Below, piece by piece: positions 7,721-13,723 of a stretch of 46,519 nucleotides of DNA. This stretch comes from a virus: positions 1 to 46,519 of IMG/VR virus record IMGVR_UViG_3300033997_000569, one strand, 5' to 3'. Position numbers and translations under genes: made by a program. The first letter of the stretch is position 1; the number at the start of each line of letters is the position of its first letter. The notes beneath the pieces are model-generated. The model ran no database searches. It was not told where the DNA came from and was given only the letters and a program-made list of their open reading frames with translations.

Positions 7721-7900
7721 CTACTGCACCCTGCGGGCGTTGAACGCGCTCAGGGAAGCGGTCAGCTCGCGCTTGCCGGTCGTGTAGACGACGGTGTAGC
7801 CGCGTCCCTTGCGGCGCAGGTCGGTGACGGTGGCATCGACGGGCGGCTTGCCCTTCGTGGTGTTCAGCTTGTAGGTCTTGCCGGCTTGGGTTTCGGACAT
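7721..7900 (-). CDS. Small basic early protein (59 aa)
   Basis: A 59-residue gene (MSETQAGKTYKLNTTKGKPP and onward), rich in Lys, Arg and Thr with beta-strand character (YTVVYTTGKRELTASL). It is backed by a strong ribosome site, AGAGGAAA, six bases before the ATG. The composition suits a small nucleic-acid-binding protein with a beta-rich fold (inference). No family is recognised. It stands apart from its neighbours by short gaps and so relies on its own ribosome site. Confidence 0.7.
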   Translation of the reverse strand: MSETQAGKTYKLNTTKGKPPVDATVTDLRRKGRGYTVVYTTGKRELTASLSAFNARRVQ

Positions 7901-7963
7901 GCTTTCCTCTGATGTGGTTGCGCCATCCGGGCGCGTCGGTGTTGCGAAAGTGGATTTCAGCGT

Positions 7964-8041
7964 TCAGCGGCTGCTGGTGCGGTCGATGATGTTGACGACG
8001 AGCGCCAGCGCGTCGAACACGGCTTCGAAGAACTTGAGCAT
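7964..8041 (-). CDS. Possible 25-residue hydrophobic peptide
   Basis: A 25-codon frame, MLKFFEAVFDALALVVNIID and onward, forming one amphipathic to hydrophobic helix. GGAG lies at a workable distance upstream. It lies between two genes of the operon and there is no other frame here with coding character. Small peptides like this are easily missed or over-called, so I rate it as tentative. Confidence 0.35.
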   Translation of the reverse strand: MLKFFEAVFDALALVVNIIDRTSSR

Positions 8042-8064
8042 GGGAAGGCTCCAGGGAGGGAGGG

Positions 8065-8102
8065 GGCGGGGATCAGGCGACAGCGCCTGCCGATGCCCCG
8101 CC
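8065..8102. repeat. Nested hairpin in intergenic leader
   Basis: GGCGGGG (8065-8071) pairs with CCCCGCC (8096-8102), and inside it AGGCG pairs with CGCCT. The hairpin lies in the untranslated gap before the gene at 8041. It has no U-tract, so it is not an obvious terminator; it may protect or process the leftward messenger. Confidence 0.5.
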
Positions 8103-8132
8103 GCGTGGCGAGGCATGAGCCGGAGCTGCGAT

Positions 8133-8390
8133 CTAGCGAATTACGCCACGCCAGCCCCAATTTCTATTGAGGGGCGAGGTCGAAGAGTTCGCAGCGCGGA
8201 GAATTGCGTCCTCGACTGTGCCGCCTGCCAACAACTCCCATCGGACGCAGCTCCAGCCGGTCTCGTCCCAGCGTGCAAATGCGCGCCCATCGGTATCAGC
8301 AAGATCGACTTCATAAACGCCGGCATGCACGGGGCTTACATGCTCGGGGTGCCAAGGCCCCAGCTTTGTCTTTTCCATATTCGTTTCCAT
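8133..8390 (-). CDS. Small Trp-rich early protein
   Basis: An 85-residue protein. It starts with METNMEKTKLGPWHPEHVSP, followed by GVYEVDL and a Trp-rich region (DETGWSCVRWELL). This pattern, W..P....P...G.YE, is seen in many short phage proteins of unknown role (family knowledge). Either METN (8390) or MEKT (8378) may be the start; neither has a strong ribosome site. It follows the zinc-ribbon-like gene by four bases. Confidence 0.65.
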   Translation of the reverse strand: METNMEKTKLGPWHPEHVSPVHAGVYEVDLADTDGRAFARWDETGWSCVRWELLAGGTVEDAILRAANSSTSPLNRNWGWRGVIR

Positions 8391-8394
8391 TGGG

Positions 8395-8616
8395 CTACAG
8401 GGAGACTTGTTCGGCGCGGGCGTTCGCGCCGCTGGTGATCTTCATGTGCAGGCCCTCGCAGTGCGGGCAAGTCGCCAGCGTGTCCCATACTTCGCCGTAG
8501 GGCGCGGCCCGCGTCATGATTGGCTGATCGCAATCCGGGCAGCGGTACTCGGTGATCGGCTCGCCACGCTGGCGCAGGCGCGCGAAGTAGTCTTCGTAAT
8601 CTTGCTTCAAGGCCAT
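8395..8616 (-). CDS. Small zinc-ribbon-like protein
   Basis: A 73-residue protein, MALKQDYEDYFARLRQRG and onward. Two Cys pairs, CPDC and CPHC, about 27 residues apart, suggest a treble-clef or zinc-ribbon fold. The start at 8616 is chosen because GGAGAAG lies upstream; the longer frame to 8664 would overlap the previous gene. Zinc ribbons of this size in phage early operons may bind nucleic acid or RNA polymerase; no specific partner can be named. Confidence 0.75.
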   Translation of the reverse strand: MALKQDYEDYFARLRQRGEPITEYRCPDCDQPIMTRAAPYGEVWDTLATCPHCEGLHMKITSGANARAEQVSL

Positions 8617-8642
8617 GGTCTTCTCCGTTGGTACGATGGCGG

Positions 8643-9104
8643 TCAGTCTTCCGCCGCCTGCCACTCGATATCGCTGATGGGATCCGTTCCGGACATGACC
8701 GCGTGCAGCTCTCGCAGTCTTGCAAGGACGGTGCTTGTGTTGTCGTTCTCGTGCTGTACGAATGCCACCGAATCCAGCAGAGAAATTGCCGCATCAAGTG
8801 TCTCCAGTGCGTCTGCCGCATCAGGCGCGCGGCGGTAGGCGTGGGGCGCGCTGTTCATGATGGTGCGCAATTCGCGCATCGCATCCGGCGCTCCGAGCCT
8901 ATAGCCCTGTTCTTCCAGGATGAACGCGGCAGGCGGTGCGACGATGACGCGTGCGGCCAGCTCTTCGCCGCTGGTCGCGTAGCGCAAATCTTGTTCGAGC
9001 ATTTCGAGGGCGCGTTCGTCTGTCAGATTGAAGCCGTCCGCGACCCAAACCGGAGCCACGTCAAAGCGGACAATCCAGGAATACGGCTTGATGGGATTGG
9101 GCAT
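8643..9104 (-). CDS. Unassigned early protein (153 aa)
   Basis: The protein begins MPNPIKPYSWIVRFDVAPVW. The first 50 residues form a module that recurs in phage early proteins (a Trp-rich strand pair, then NLTDERALEMLEQDLR); the rest is helical and acidic. The ATG at 9104 is preferred to that at 9110 because GAGGAA sits six bases before it. It is the second gene of the leftward operon. No enzymatic motif is visible. Confidence 0.75.
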   Translation of the reverse strand: MPNPIKPYSWIVRFDVAPVWVADGFNLTDERALEMLEQDLRYATSGEELAARVIVAPPAAFILEEQGYRLGAPDAMRELRTIMNSAPHAYRRAPDAADALETLDAAISLLDSVAFVQHENDNTSTVLARLRELHAVMSGTDPISDIEWQAAED

Positions 9105-9179
9105 GATCATTTCCTCACTGCTGGGATAGATGGGAGGGGGGGGCGGGGAGATTGCCCCGGCGAGCCGGGGCGGGTGGGG

Positions 9180-9434
9180 TTAGGTGAAGCTCACGGCGGA
9201 GTAGATGCGGGCGGGCGCGCCCTGGAATCCGGCAGAGGTCTGTTCTTGGACCTTGCTGCGCATGCCAATCCGGGCGCCGCACATGGCCAGGTCAGCAGCA
9301 GCCCTGCTGTGATTGCGGCCCGTTATCAAAATGCAGATGTCCTCATTGCCCCAGGCGATGGACCGCACGAGCTGAAAATCGATGTCGGCCCCGTGTACCT
9401 TGCGTGCCGAGTCGTTGAGCTGCTTCATGTTCAT
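9180..9434 (-). CDS. First gene of the leftward early operon
   Basis: An 84-residue protein, MNMKQLNDSARKVHGADIDF and onward, with an alternating hydrophobic pattern (EDICILITGRNHSRAAADLA) suggesting an alpha/beta fold. The start at 9434 is supported by TGGAGAAC. In lambda this position is held by N, but the sequence is not Arg-rich at its N-terminus and does not look like N. A stable GC-rich hairpin (9154-9171) follows its stop. The family is not recognised. Confidence 0.7.
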   Translation of the reverse strand: MNMKQLNDSARKVHGADIDFQLVRSIAWGNEDICILITGRNHSRAAADLAMCGARIGMRSKVQEQTSAGFQGAPARIYSAVSFT

Positions 9435-9712
9435 GCTGTTCTCCAGAGGTAAGGGGGAGGGCTTCGGTAAGCGCTGACTCGCAGCGCTGGCCGAAACCCG
9501 CTTTTCAGCGGTTCGGGTAATACGGCCGGGATTCCAACCGGCGTGACCGTTGCTTGTCTTGGCCGTCTACGCCTCACCCTGTTGACCGTGGACCGCGCTA
9601 TGGCGGGCTGGATACGGCAGGGACACCGCGCAGAGCTACGGCCATGCCCGTAGGTGCGATTGAGCCGGGGAACGCCCCACAGGCGAGGCGAGCTACATCG
9701 GCGATTGGTTGT
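9435..9712 (-). other. Untranslated leader of the leftward operon
   Basis: About 280 bases between the boxA and the first gene hold no convincing gene. They contain a strong bulged hairpin at 9491-9516 (CCGAA with TTCGG, CCGCT with AGCGG) with no U-run, so it is not an intrinsic terminator. Long leaders behind phage early promoters often carry antitermination or attenuation signals; that reading here is inference. Confidence 0.5.
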
Positions 9713-9721
9713 TAAAGAGCG
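9713..9721 (-). promoter_or_regulatory. boxA antitermination element
   Basis: On the minus strand the sequence CGCTCTTTA is an exact match to the boxA consensus bound by NusB-NusE. It lies at the very 5' end of the predicted leftward transcript. A clear boxB hairpin was not found, so antitermination may rely on host Nus factors rather than an N-like protein (inference). Confidence 0.6.
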
Positions 9722-9728
9722 TGCAGGC

Positions 9729-9757
9729 ATGATTGCACAAGAAAAACTAGCATGCAA
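9729..9757 (-). promoter_or_regulatory. Leftward early promoter (PL equivalent)
   Basis: On the minus strand, TTGCAT (9752-9757 on +) and AATCAT (9729-9734) are separated by exactly 17 bases. The -35 element falls between and within the two operators at 9736-9769, so repressor binding would block it. The cro promoter has the same -35 and spacing. Confidence 0.65.
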
Positions 9758-9769
9758 GAAAAACTAGCA
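9736..9769. promoter_or_regulatory. Left operator pair for the CI/Cro proteins
   Basis: Two abutting 17-bp sites: CACAAGAAAAACTAGCA (9736-9752) and TGCAAGAAAAACTAGCA (9753-9769). Each is an imperfect palindrome with six-base arms around a five-base centre. They match the three sites at 11269-11324, which flank the repressor gene start. This is the standard two-operator plan of lambdoid immunity. Confidence 0.85.
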
Positions 9770-9823
9770 ATTGATTTTGTAACTGAGAAAGCCTGTCCGA
9801 GATTCGGCTAGGGCTAGGCGAAG

Positions 9824-9845
9824 AAAAGCCCGCTCAGGGCGGGCT
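9824..9845 (-). terminator. Intrinsic terminator of the repressor operon
   Basis: AGCCCGC (9827-9833) pairs with GCGGGCT (9839-9845) around a five-base loop; read leftward it runs into TTTTCTT. It lies 26 bases beyond the stop of the LprI-like gene and so ends the cI transcript before the leftward operator. Confidence 0.85.
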
Positions 9846-9871
9846 GTTATCGAAGATGATTTAGGGGCGCG

Positions 9872-10624
9872 TCAGGGCATTGCGCCGAGATTTGATTCGT
9901 AGGGAATTCTTGTCGGGCCGGCTGCGCCGCGTCCTTCCGTCTCTTGGCGAGAGACATTACCGCAGTCCAGTATTGGGGTGGTTCTAGTTGTGTCGAGGCC
10001 AGCCCCCACGCAATGCATCAGGACAACATCCATGCGTTTCAAGCTGGCGAGCATGTCCGTTTCCGATGAGCTAACTTCTGCTTTGACGAAGGATCCCGGA
10101 AGATTTGTGTACAAGCCCAAATAGGGCTGGCGTTGGTCATCAATGCCGATGGATGCAACGCGGGCCTTCACTTCGAAGGGTTGCCCCTTGAATCGTCGGT
10201 CAGCAGCAATCGAGTTTTCTAGATAGGCTTTTGCGATTTCAGTTGGCGTAATGTGCGGCCGCGGAGCGCTCTTGGCGGGCGAGCTTGGTGCAGCCTTAGA
10301 TGCAGTACGTTGATCTTGTGCCGGCGGTTGTAGAGCGGCAATTCGATCGTTGAACCAGATCGTGAGACATGTCTTGTCCTGGCAGTTCTGTTCGCGCCAG
10401 CTCCAGGCATTTCGTTGTTCTTGTCGAAGTGCATCCTTTCTGGCGCTATTGCGTAAAGCGTCGTTGAATGCGCGAGCCATCTTTGAATCCAAGTCCGAAA
10501 GCTCCGGGTCGCTACAAATGAGCTTTTCCGCTGACGATGTTGCACGGGCGCAGTCAAAGCTGGCGGAATGTGCAACTCCGTAAACGAGAGCTGGAAAAAC
10601 AGCGACGAGCGTTCGTAGATTCAC
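9872..10624 (-). CDS. Secreted LprI/DUF1311-like protein with C-terminal OB-like domain
   Basis: A 250-residue exported protein. It has a signal peptide (about 1-21, ending HSAS). An LprI-type domain of about 75 residues follows, with four Cys (25, 37, 81, 86) and the typical helical pattern ending in NDRIAALQ. After a Ser/Pro/Ala linker comes a domain resembling the tRNA_anti-like OB fold (about 126-200). Mycobacterial LprI is reported to inhibit lysozyme (family knowledge). The start overlaps the end of cI as ATGA, so the gene is expressed in the lysogen; a terminator closes the unit. It is less GC-rich than the phage core. It is likely a lysogenic-conversion gene acting in the periplasm, perhaps on lysozyme or envelope enzymes (inference). 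Confidence 0.8.
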   Translation of the reverse strand: MNLRTLVAVFPALVYGVAHSASFDCARATSSAEKLICSDPELSDLDSKMARAFNDALRNSARKDALRQEQRNAWSWREQNCQDKTCLTIWFNDRIAALQPPAQDQRTASKAAPSSPAKSAPRPHITPTEIAKAYLENSIAADRRFKGQPFEVKARVASIGIDDQRQPYLGLYTNLPGSFVKAEVSSSETDMLASLKRMDVVLMHCVGAGLDTTRTTPILDCGNVSRQETEGRGAAGPTRIPYESNLGAMP

Positions 10625-11253
10625 AGCTTCGATCCAACCCAGAATGCACGGCCGATGATCTCGATATCCGGATCGTCCAGACTCAAATGCATGTCCTCAT
10701 AGCCACCCGCCAAGTTCTCTGGCCTGGCTATGCATCCGCCATTGTTTCGGTACAGCCGTTTCACCAGCAGCTCTCCGTGATATCGAAAGGCATAGACCTT
10801 GCCATTAATTATCGACGTCGCCGCTCGGTTGACCAAGATTACGGAGCCGTCTGGTATCAAGGGTTCCATGCTATCGCCCTTAACTGATACCGAGACTGTT
10901 TGTTCCGGCGATGCCCCAGCAGCTCGAAGGAAGTCGGATCGAAAGGCCAAACGTCCTTTTTCATCGTCTGACAGCACGAGTTCCCCGTGCCCAGCCGAAA
11001 CTCGGACATCCAGACGACGGACTGGAACGAACTCATCAAGGTCAGGATCGTTCGCGGGACCGACAGCTAAGAACTCAGGCGTTGTGTTCAGCGCTTTTGC
11101 AACTGCGTCAAGACGCGCTCGCCGTGGAGCTGTCTTGCCGTTCTCCCACTGCTGAACAGTCTGCCAAGAGACGGGAATGCGTTCAGCGAGCTGTTCCATT
11201 GACAGCCCTAGTTTCTCGCGCAACTTCTTGATGCGTTGGTGAATCGTTGCCAT
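10621..11253 (-). CDS. cI: CI-type repressor (HTH + LexA-like S24 peptidase)
   Basis: The master repressor of lysogeny (210 residues from the ATG at 11253). An N-terminal HTH_3 domain (about 3-62, GLSMEQLAERIPVSWQTVQQ) binds the operators. The C-terminal S24 peptidase domain has Ser128 (GDSMEP) and Lys165 (LLVKRL), and the likely self-cleavage bond is Ala87-Gly88 (RVSAGHGE). This makes it RecA-cleavable and the phage SOS-inducible. Upstream in-frame ATGs at 11289 and 11346 would place codons inside the operators, so 11253 is preferred although its ribosome site is weak. It is transcribed leftward together with the LprI-like gene. Confidence 0.93.
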   Translation of the reverse strand: MATIHQRIKKLREKLGLSMEQLAERIPVSWQTVQQWENGKTAPRRARLDAVAKALNTTPEFLAVGPANDPDLDEFVPVRRLDVRVSAGHGELVLSDDEKGRLAFRSDFLRAAGASPEQTVSVSVKGDSMEPLIPDGSVILVNRAATSIINGKVYAFRYHGELLVKRLYRNNGGCIARPENLAGGYEDMHLSLDDPDIEIIGRAFWVGSKL

Positions 11254-11268
11254 GCGCGCGAGGTTAAC

Positions 11269-11324
11269 CACAAGAAAGGCTTGTGTCATTGCAGGATTTT
11301 CTTGCATTGCTAGATTTTCTTGTA
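11269..11324. promoter_or_regulatory. Right operator cluster (three sites)
   Basis: Three 17-bp sites: CACAAGAAAGGCTTGTG (11269-11285, a perfect palindrome in its arms), TGCAGGATTTTCTTGCA (11290-11306) and TGCTAGATTTTCTTGTA (11308-11324). They share the arm (T/C)(G/A)CAAG with the left operators. The cluster lies between divergent cI and cro, as OR1-OR3 do in lambda. Confidence 0.87.
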
Positions 11325-11331
11325 TTAGGAT
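11303..11331 (+). promoter_or_regulatory. Rightward early promoter (PR equivalent)
   Basis: TTGCAT (11303-11308), a 17-base spacer, then TAGGAT (11326-11331). Transcription would begin at or next to the cro ATG (11339), giving a nearly leaderless message. An alternative pair, TTGCAG (11289-11294) and TAGATT (11311-11316), would leave room for an AGGA ribosome site. Both overlap the operators. Confidence 0.55.
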
Positions 11332-11338
11332 TGCGTCT

Positions 11339-11584
11339 ATGGACAAGACATCTCATATCGCGCGTGCCATCGCCCATGCTGGCGGTCCGGTGGCCACGGC
11401 CAAGAAGACCGGCGCCAAGAACTACCAGACCGTTCAGCAATGGGAAAGGGCCGGGAACGTCCCTTCCAAGTACGCCCTCGCGCTGGAGACGGCGTCAGGC
11501 GTTTCGCGGCGACTCCTGTGCCGGGAATGGTTGGCTGTATGGCCGGAGCTGGCTGACCCCGCGAAGGAGTCGAGCCATGCGTGA
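11339..11584 (+). CDS. cro: Cro-like HTH repressor
   Basis: An 81-residue protein, MDKTSHIARAIAHAGGPVAT and onward. Its helix-turn-helix (GGPVATAKKTGAKNYQTVQQ, then WERAGNVP) is of the YdaS/Cro type found opposite CI in many Proteobacterial phages (family knowledge). It is divergent from cI across the three operators and is the first gene of the rightward operon. The start at 11339 avoids running back into the operators. It is expected to commit the phage to lytic growth by repressing cI transcription. Confidence 0.88.
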   Translation: MDKTSHIARAIAHAGGPVATAKKTGAKNYQTVQQWERAGNVPSKYALALETASGVSRRLLCREWLAVWPELADPAKESSHA

Positions 11585-11637
11585 TCCCGATCCGCGCGAC
11601 GACCGTATCCCGATAGGGCCGCTCGATGTGTAGCGCA

Positions 11638-11808
11638 TCAATGCACTGTCGCGCCGACGCAGTCGTCGGTGGCCCAGGCCGAGCGATCCCTTTCGGCGCA
11701 CAGCTCGCGGAACAGGTCCATGACGGCCGACTCGCTGGGGTCGACGAAGGTGCGCCGGGCGATGTCTTGGGCGTTCAGCAGCAGCTTTTCGGTTTCTGTG
11801 GTCCTCAC
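11638..11808 (-). CDS. Small leftward protein antisense to the early operon
   Basis: A 56-residue protein starting with GTG at 11808, behind a strong AAAGGA ribosome site six bases away (MRTTETEKLLLNAQDIARRT and onward; acidic, helical). An in-frame ATG at 11841 is possible but has no good ribosome site. It lies between cro and the 12036 regulator and points against them, where a lambda-like PRE transcript would run. It may therefore be made during establishment of lysogeny (inference). No known family. Confidence 0.55.
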   Translation of the reverse strand: MRTTETEKLLLNAQDIARRTFVDPSESAVMDLFRELCAERDRSAWATDDCVGATVH

Positions 11809-11858
11809 GGCAATTCCTTTGCGTGTTGTCGATGGAGCCATCGTCTCGCCCGTCCACG

Positions 11859-12018
11859 CTGTAAGTCATGGTGTAACGCGTTGATTTTTTCCTATGGCGA
11901 TTTCGGCGGCATTCGCGCCGCATTCGGCCGCTTCCTGCGATTTCCTCCCTGTTTCGAGTCGTTCCTGTTCGAAAAGGGCCTTGGCTATCACAAGCCCATT
12001 CTGTAATTCAAGCTGTAA
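11859..12018. promoter_or_regulatory. Paired direct hexamer repeats, activator-site candidates
   Basis: Two pairs of hexamers with six-base spacing flank a 124-base intergenic stretch: CTGTAA-N6-GTGTAA at 11859-11876 and CTGTAA-N6-CTGTAA at 12001-12018. The geometry (direct repeats one helical turn apart) is that of CII sites (TTGC-N6-TTGC), although the bases differ. They may bind the regulator encoded at 12036. The DNA between the pairs (11877-12000) shows no gene. Confidence 0.5.
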
Positions 12019-12035
12019 CTCGATGAATTTTCACT

Positions 12036-12428
12036 ATGGCCTCTAACAGTTCGGATACCTCACCTGCGTTGGTCGCGCCTGATGCGCGAAACCTGCACGA
12101 CGCTGCCCTCGGGCGCTTCGTGCCCGAGGCGCTGGTCCGGGCATGTCGCACCTATCGCGATGCCGTTCTGCTCGCCTGGGACCATCGCAGCCGGAAGAGT
12201 CTGACGCAGCGCGCGCTGGCAGAGGAATGCGGCTTGTACGCGCCGCACGTGAGCAGCTACCTACACCCCGAACCGCTCGACAACAAGAAGCGGCCCCGGC
12301 TTGACCTGCCGGCGGACTGCATCGACGCATTCGAGGAGGCCGTGGGCAACCACGCCATCCGCCAATACCTCAACCATCTGGGCCGGCTGACCATCATGGA
12401 AGAAGTCATCGCCCAGAGGGCCGCATGA
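12036..12428 (+). CDS. HTH regulator in the cII position
   Basis: A 130-residue protein with a central helix-turn-helix (SLTQRALAEECGLYAPHVSS, about 54-75) flanked by helices, and a C-terminal helical part (AFEEAVGNHAIRQYLNHLG). The lambda order cI-cro-cII-O-P and its location suggest a lysogeny-decision or early regulator; the protein itself is longer than lambda CII and I see no clear relation to it. Paired direct hexamers just upstream are natural candidates for its binding site. It is followed by an ATGA-coupled gene. Confidence 0.7.
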   Translation: MASNSSDTSPALVAPDARNLHDAALGRFVPEALVRACRTYRDAVLLAWDHRSRKSLTQRALAEECGLYAPHVSSYLHPEPLDNKKRPRLDLPADCIDAFEEAVGNHAIRQYLNHLGRLTIMEEVIAQRAA

Positions 12429-12604
12429 CCTATGACGAAGCCCTGGCCATCACAAAGCGCGCGTTCGTCGAAGCCCTGCGACAGCACGGCTGGGACCGTG
12501 CCAAGGCCTACGAGGAAATGATGCTGCGCGAAGACCTGAATCCCCAACTGCGTGAGGCCTTCCTTGTGATCGGCCGCCACACCGCATTTTCGACGAGGCA
12601 CTGA
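12425..12604 (+). CDS. Small early protein (59 aa)
   Basis: A 59-residue gene, MTYDEALAITKRAFVEALRQ and onward, helical, with a Trp in HGWDRAKAYEEMM. It overlaps the stop of the 12036 gene as ATGA and ends four bases before the ATG of the next gene, fitting the operon's spacing. Small helical proteins in this position often assist replication or regulation; no family is recognised. Confidence 0.7.
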   Translation: MTYDEALAITKRAFVEALRQHGWDRAKAYEEMMLREDLNPQLREAFLVIGRHTAFSTRH

Positions 12605-12607
12605 GCG

Positions 12608-12916
12608 ATGCAGACGCCAACGAGTTCACAAAGCCCCGTCCGAGCGCGGATCGCGCCGGGGGCGGGTAAGGGGGCGGCGCTGGCGCGGTTGGCCGCGCAG
12701 TTGTGCGAGCAGGAGACTTTCCAAAATTGGGTTGTCTCCCGCATCGGCGCCGCTCCCCAGGGCGTGAGCGATCAGCAGCACGCGGCGCAATTCGTGCGCG
12801 ACGTGTGCGGGATCGAGAGCCGCGCCGAGCTGGACCACGACGCGAACGCGGCCACGCTGTTTCATGCAGCTGTTCGCCGGCCGTTTGTCGAATCGCGGGG
12901 GATCTATGCCGCATAA
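12608..12916 (+). CDS. Unassigned early protein (102 aa)
   Basis: A basic N-terminus (SSQSPVRARIAPGAGKGA) leads to a helical body with the motif CEQETFQNWVVSRIG, then DQQHAAQFVRDVCGI and AELDHD. The spacing of Cys and His residues is not clearly a metal site. Similar short proteins occur just before the YbcO-like nuclease in other betaproteobacterial phages (family impression, not checked). It lies in the replication operon with short gaps on both sides. Confidence 0.7.
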   Translation: MQTPTSSQSPVRARIAPGAGKGAALARLAAQLCEQETFQNWVVSRIGAAPQGVSDQQHAAQFVRDVCGIESRAELDHDANAATLFHAAVRRPFVESRGIYAA

Positions 12917-13235
12917 CCCGCTAAATATCTGGAAGGGATATGAAGTGCCTGCGGCCGCGCTGCAACATCTTAGGGAATCGATCCTGGATATCCGGGGGAA
13001 TCTCCCGATGTTGGAGTTGGCGCGCGCTGTCGAGCCGCATCTCATCCCCGTAGCACCCTGGCGCGATACGAGCCGGTTTGACGCCGCGTGCGCCGTTGTT
13101 GATTCCTGCGTGTTCGAGGCGTTCCGAGCCGGCCACGTCTACAAGGTGACTGATCCCTTCGGGCGCCCCGCTGGCTGGAAGCGGCCCCGCCGGCAATACA
13201 CCAAGGTGGACGGGAAATGGGTGGAGACATGCTGA
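12906..13235 (+). CDS. Unassigned early protein (109 aa)
   Basis: The protein starts MPHNPLNIWKGYEVPAAALQ. The ATG at 12906 follows a GGGGGAT ribosome site and overlaps the previous gene by eleven bases; an upstream ATG would lie deep in that gene. Its C-terminus is basic and aromatic (GWKRPRRQYTKVDGKW). There is no recognised domain. It may bind DNA or RNA, given the tail. Confidence 0.7.
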   Translation: MPHNPLNIWKGYEVPAAALQHLRESILDIRGNLPMLELARAVEPHLIPVAPWRDTSRFDAACAVVDSCVFEAFRAGHVYKVTDPFGRPAGWKRPRRQYTKVDGKWVETC

Positions 13236-13723
13236 CGCGCAAGACACCGCTCAAGCAGCGCAAGCCCATGGCGCGCGGCAAGCCGTTGAAGGCCAAGGCG
13301 CCGATGATGCGGGCCACCAGGCCCATGCCGCCGCCCCGTGCCGCGATGAAGGCCCGCAAGGCGGGAAAGAAGCCGCCCAAGACCGTTTACCGCAACGCGG
13401 CGCTCCTGGCGCTTGCCAAGGATGAGGAATGCCTCACGCGCGTTCCCAGCTACTGCTGGGGCGGGAGGGACAGCACGGTATCGGCCCATTCGAACCGGAT
13501 CCGCGACGGCAAAGGGAAGGGGATCAAGGCCCACGATTGGGCCATCGCTTTTGCGTGCGGCGGGTGCCACTACTTCCTCGATCAATCCACGGCCCCGCTC
13601 GAAATGAAGCTGTTCTATTTCGTGCCCGCCATGCGTCTGACGCGGCTGCGGATCATCGACATGGGCAAATGGCCCGAGGAAGCCGAACGCGGGTTTCAAT
13701 TGCTCTACGGAGAGGCGGCATGA
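13229..13723 (+). CDS. YbcO/DUF1364-like nuclease
   Basis: A 164-residue protein. A very basic N-terminal tail (about 1-50, rich in Lys, Arg, Met and Pro) precedes a DUF1364 domain of the type seen in E. coli YbcO. It has ECLTRVPSYCWGG, then the helix SAHSNRIRDGKGKGIKAHD, and the metal-site end ACGGCHYFLDQ. YbcO-like proteins have an HNH-type beta-beta-alpha metal fold and nuclease activity (family knowledge). In lambdoid phages such proteins serve recombination or Holliday-junction processing. The start at 13229 has GGAGA before it. It is coupled to the initiator gene by an ATGA overlap. Confidence 0.82.
   Translation: MLTRKTPLKQRKPMARGKPLKAKAPMMRATRPMPPPRAAMKARKAGKKPPKTVYRNAALLALAKDEECLTRVPSYCWGGRDSTVSAHSNRIRDGKGKGIKAHDWAIAFACGGCHYFLDQSTAPLEMKLFYFVPAMRLTRLRIIDMGKWPEEAERGFQLLYGEAA

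Noticed and set aside
8391-8404. A further copy of the GGCTACAGGGGCGC linker repeat (GGCTACAGGGAGAC).
   Set aside because: It matches only the first ten bases, lies at a stop codon in an unrelated gene and does not encode APVA.
9154-9171. A GC-rich hairpin after the first leftward gene taken as a terminator.
   Set aside because: The stem is strong, but no U-run follows on the transcribed strand and the operon continues beyond it.
9540-9620. A possible tRNA on the minus strand, suggested by GGTTGGAATCC inside a GC stem.
   Set aside because: The T-like loop has eight bases, and no matching acceptor, D and anticodon arms can be drawn.
9431-9757. A 108-codon frame across the leftward leader.
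   Set aside because: It would place codons on the operators, the boxA and the promoter, has no ribosome site, and the protein has no coding character.
13429-13719. A longer reading of the initiator starting inside the nuclease gene.
   Set aside because: It overlaps a well-supported nuclease in another frame; the ATG at 13720 overlaps the nuclease stop and begins the recognisable domain.
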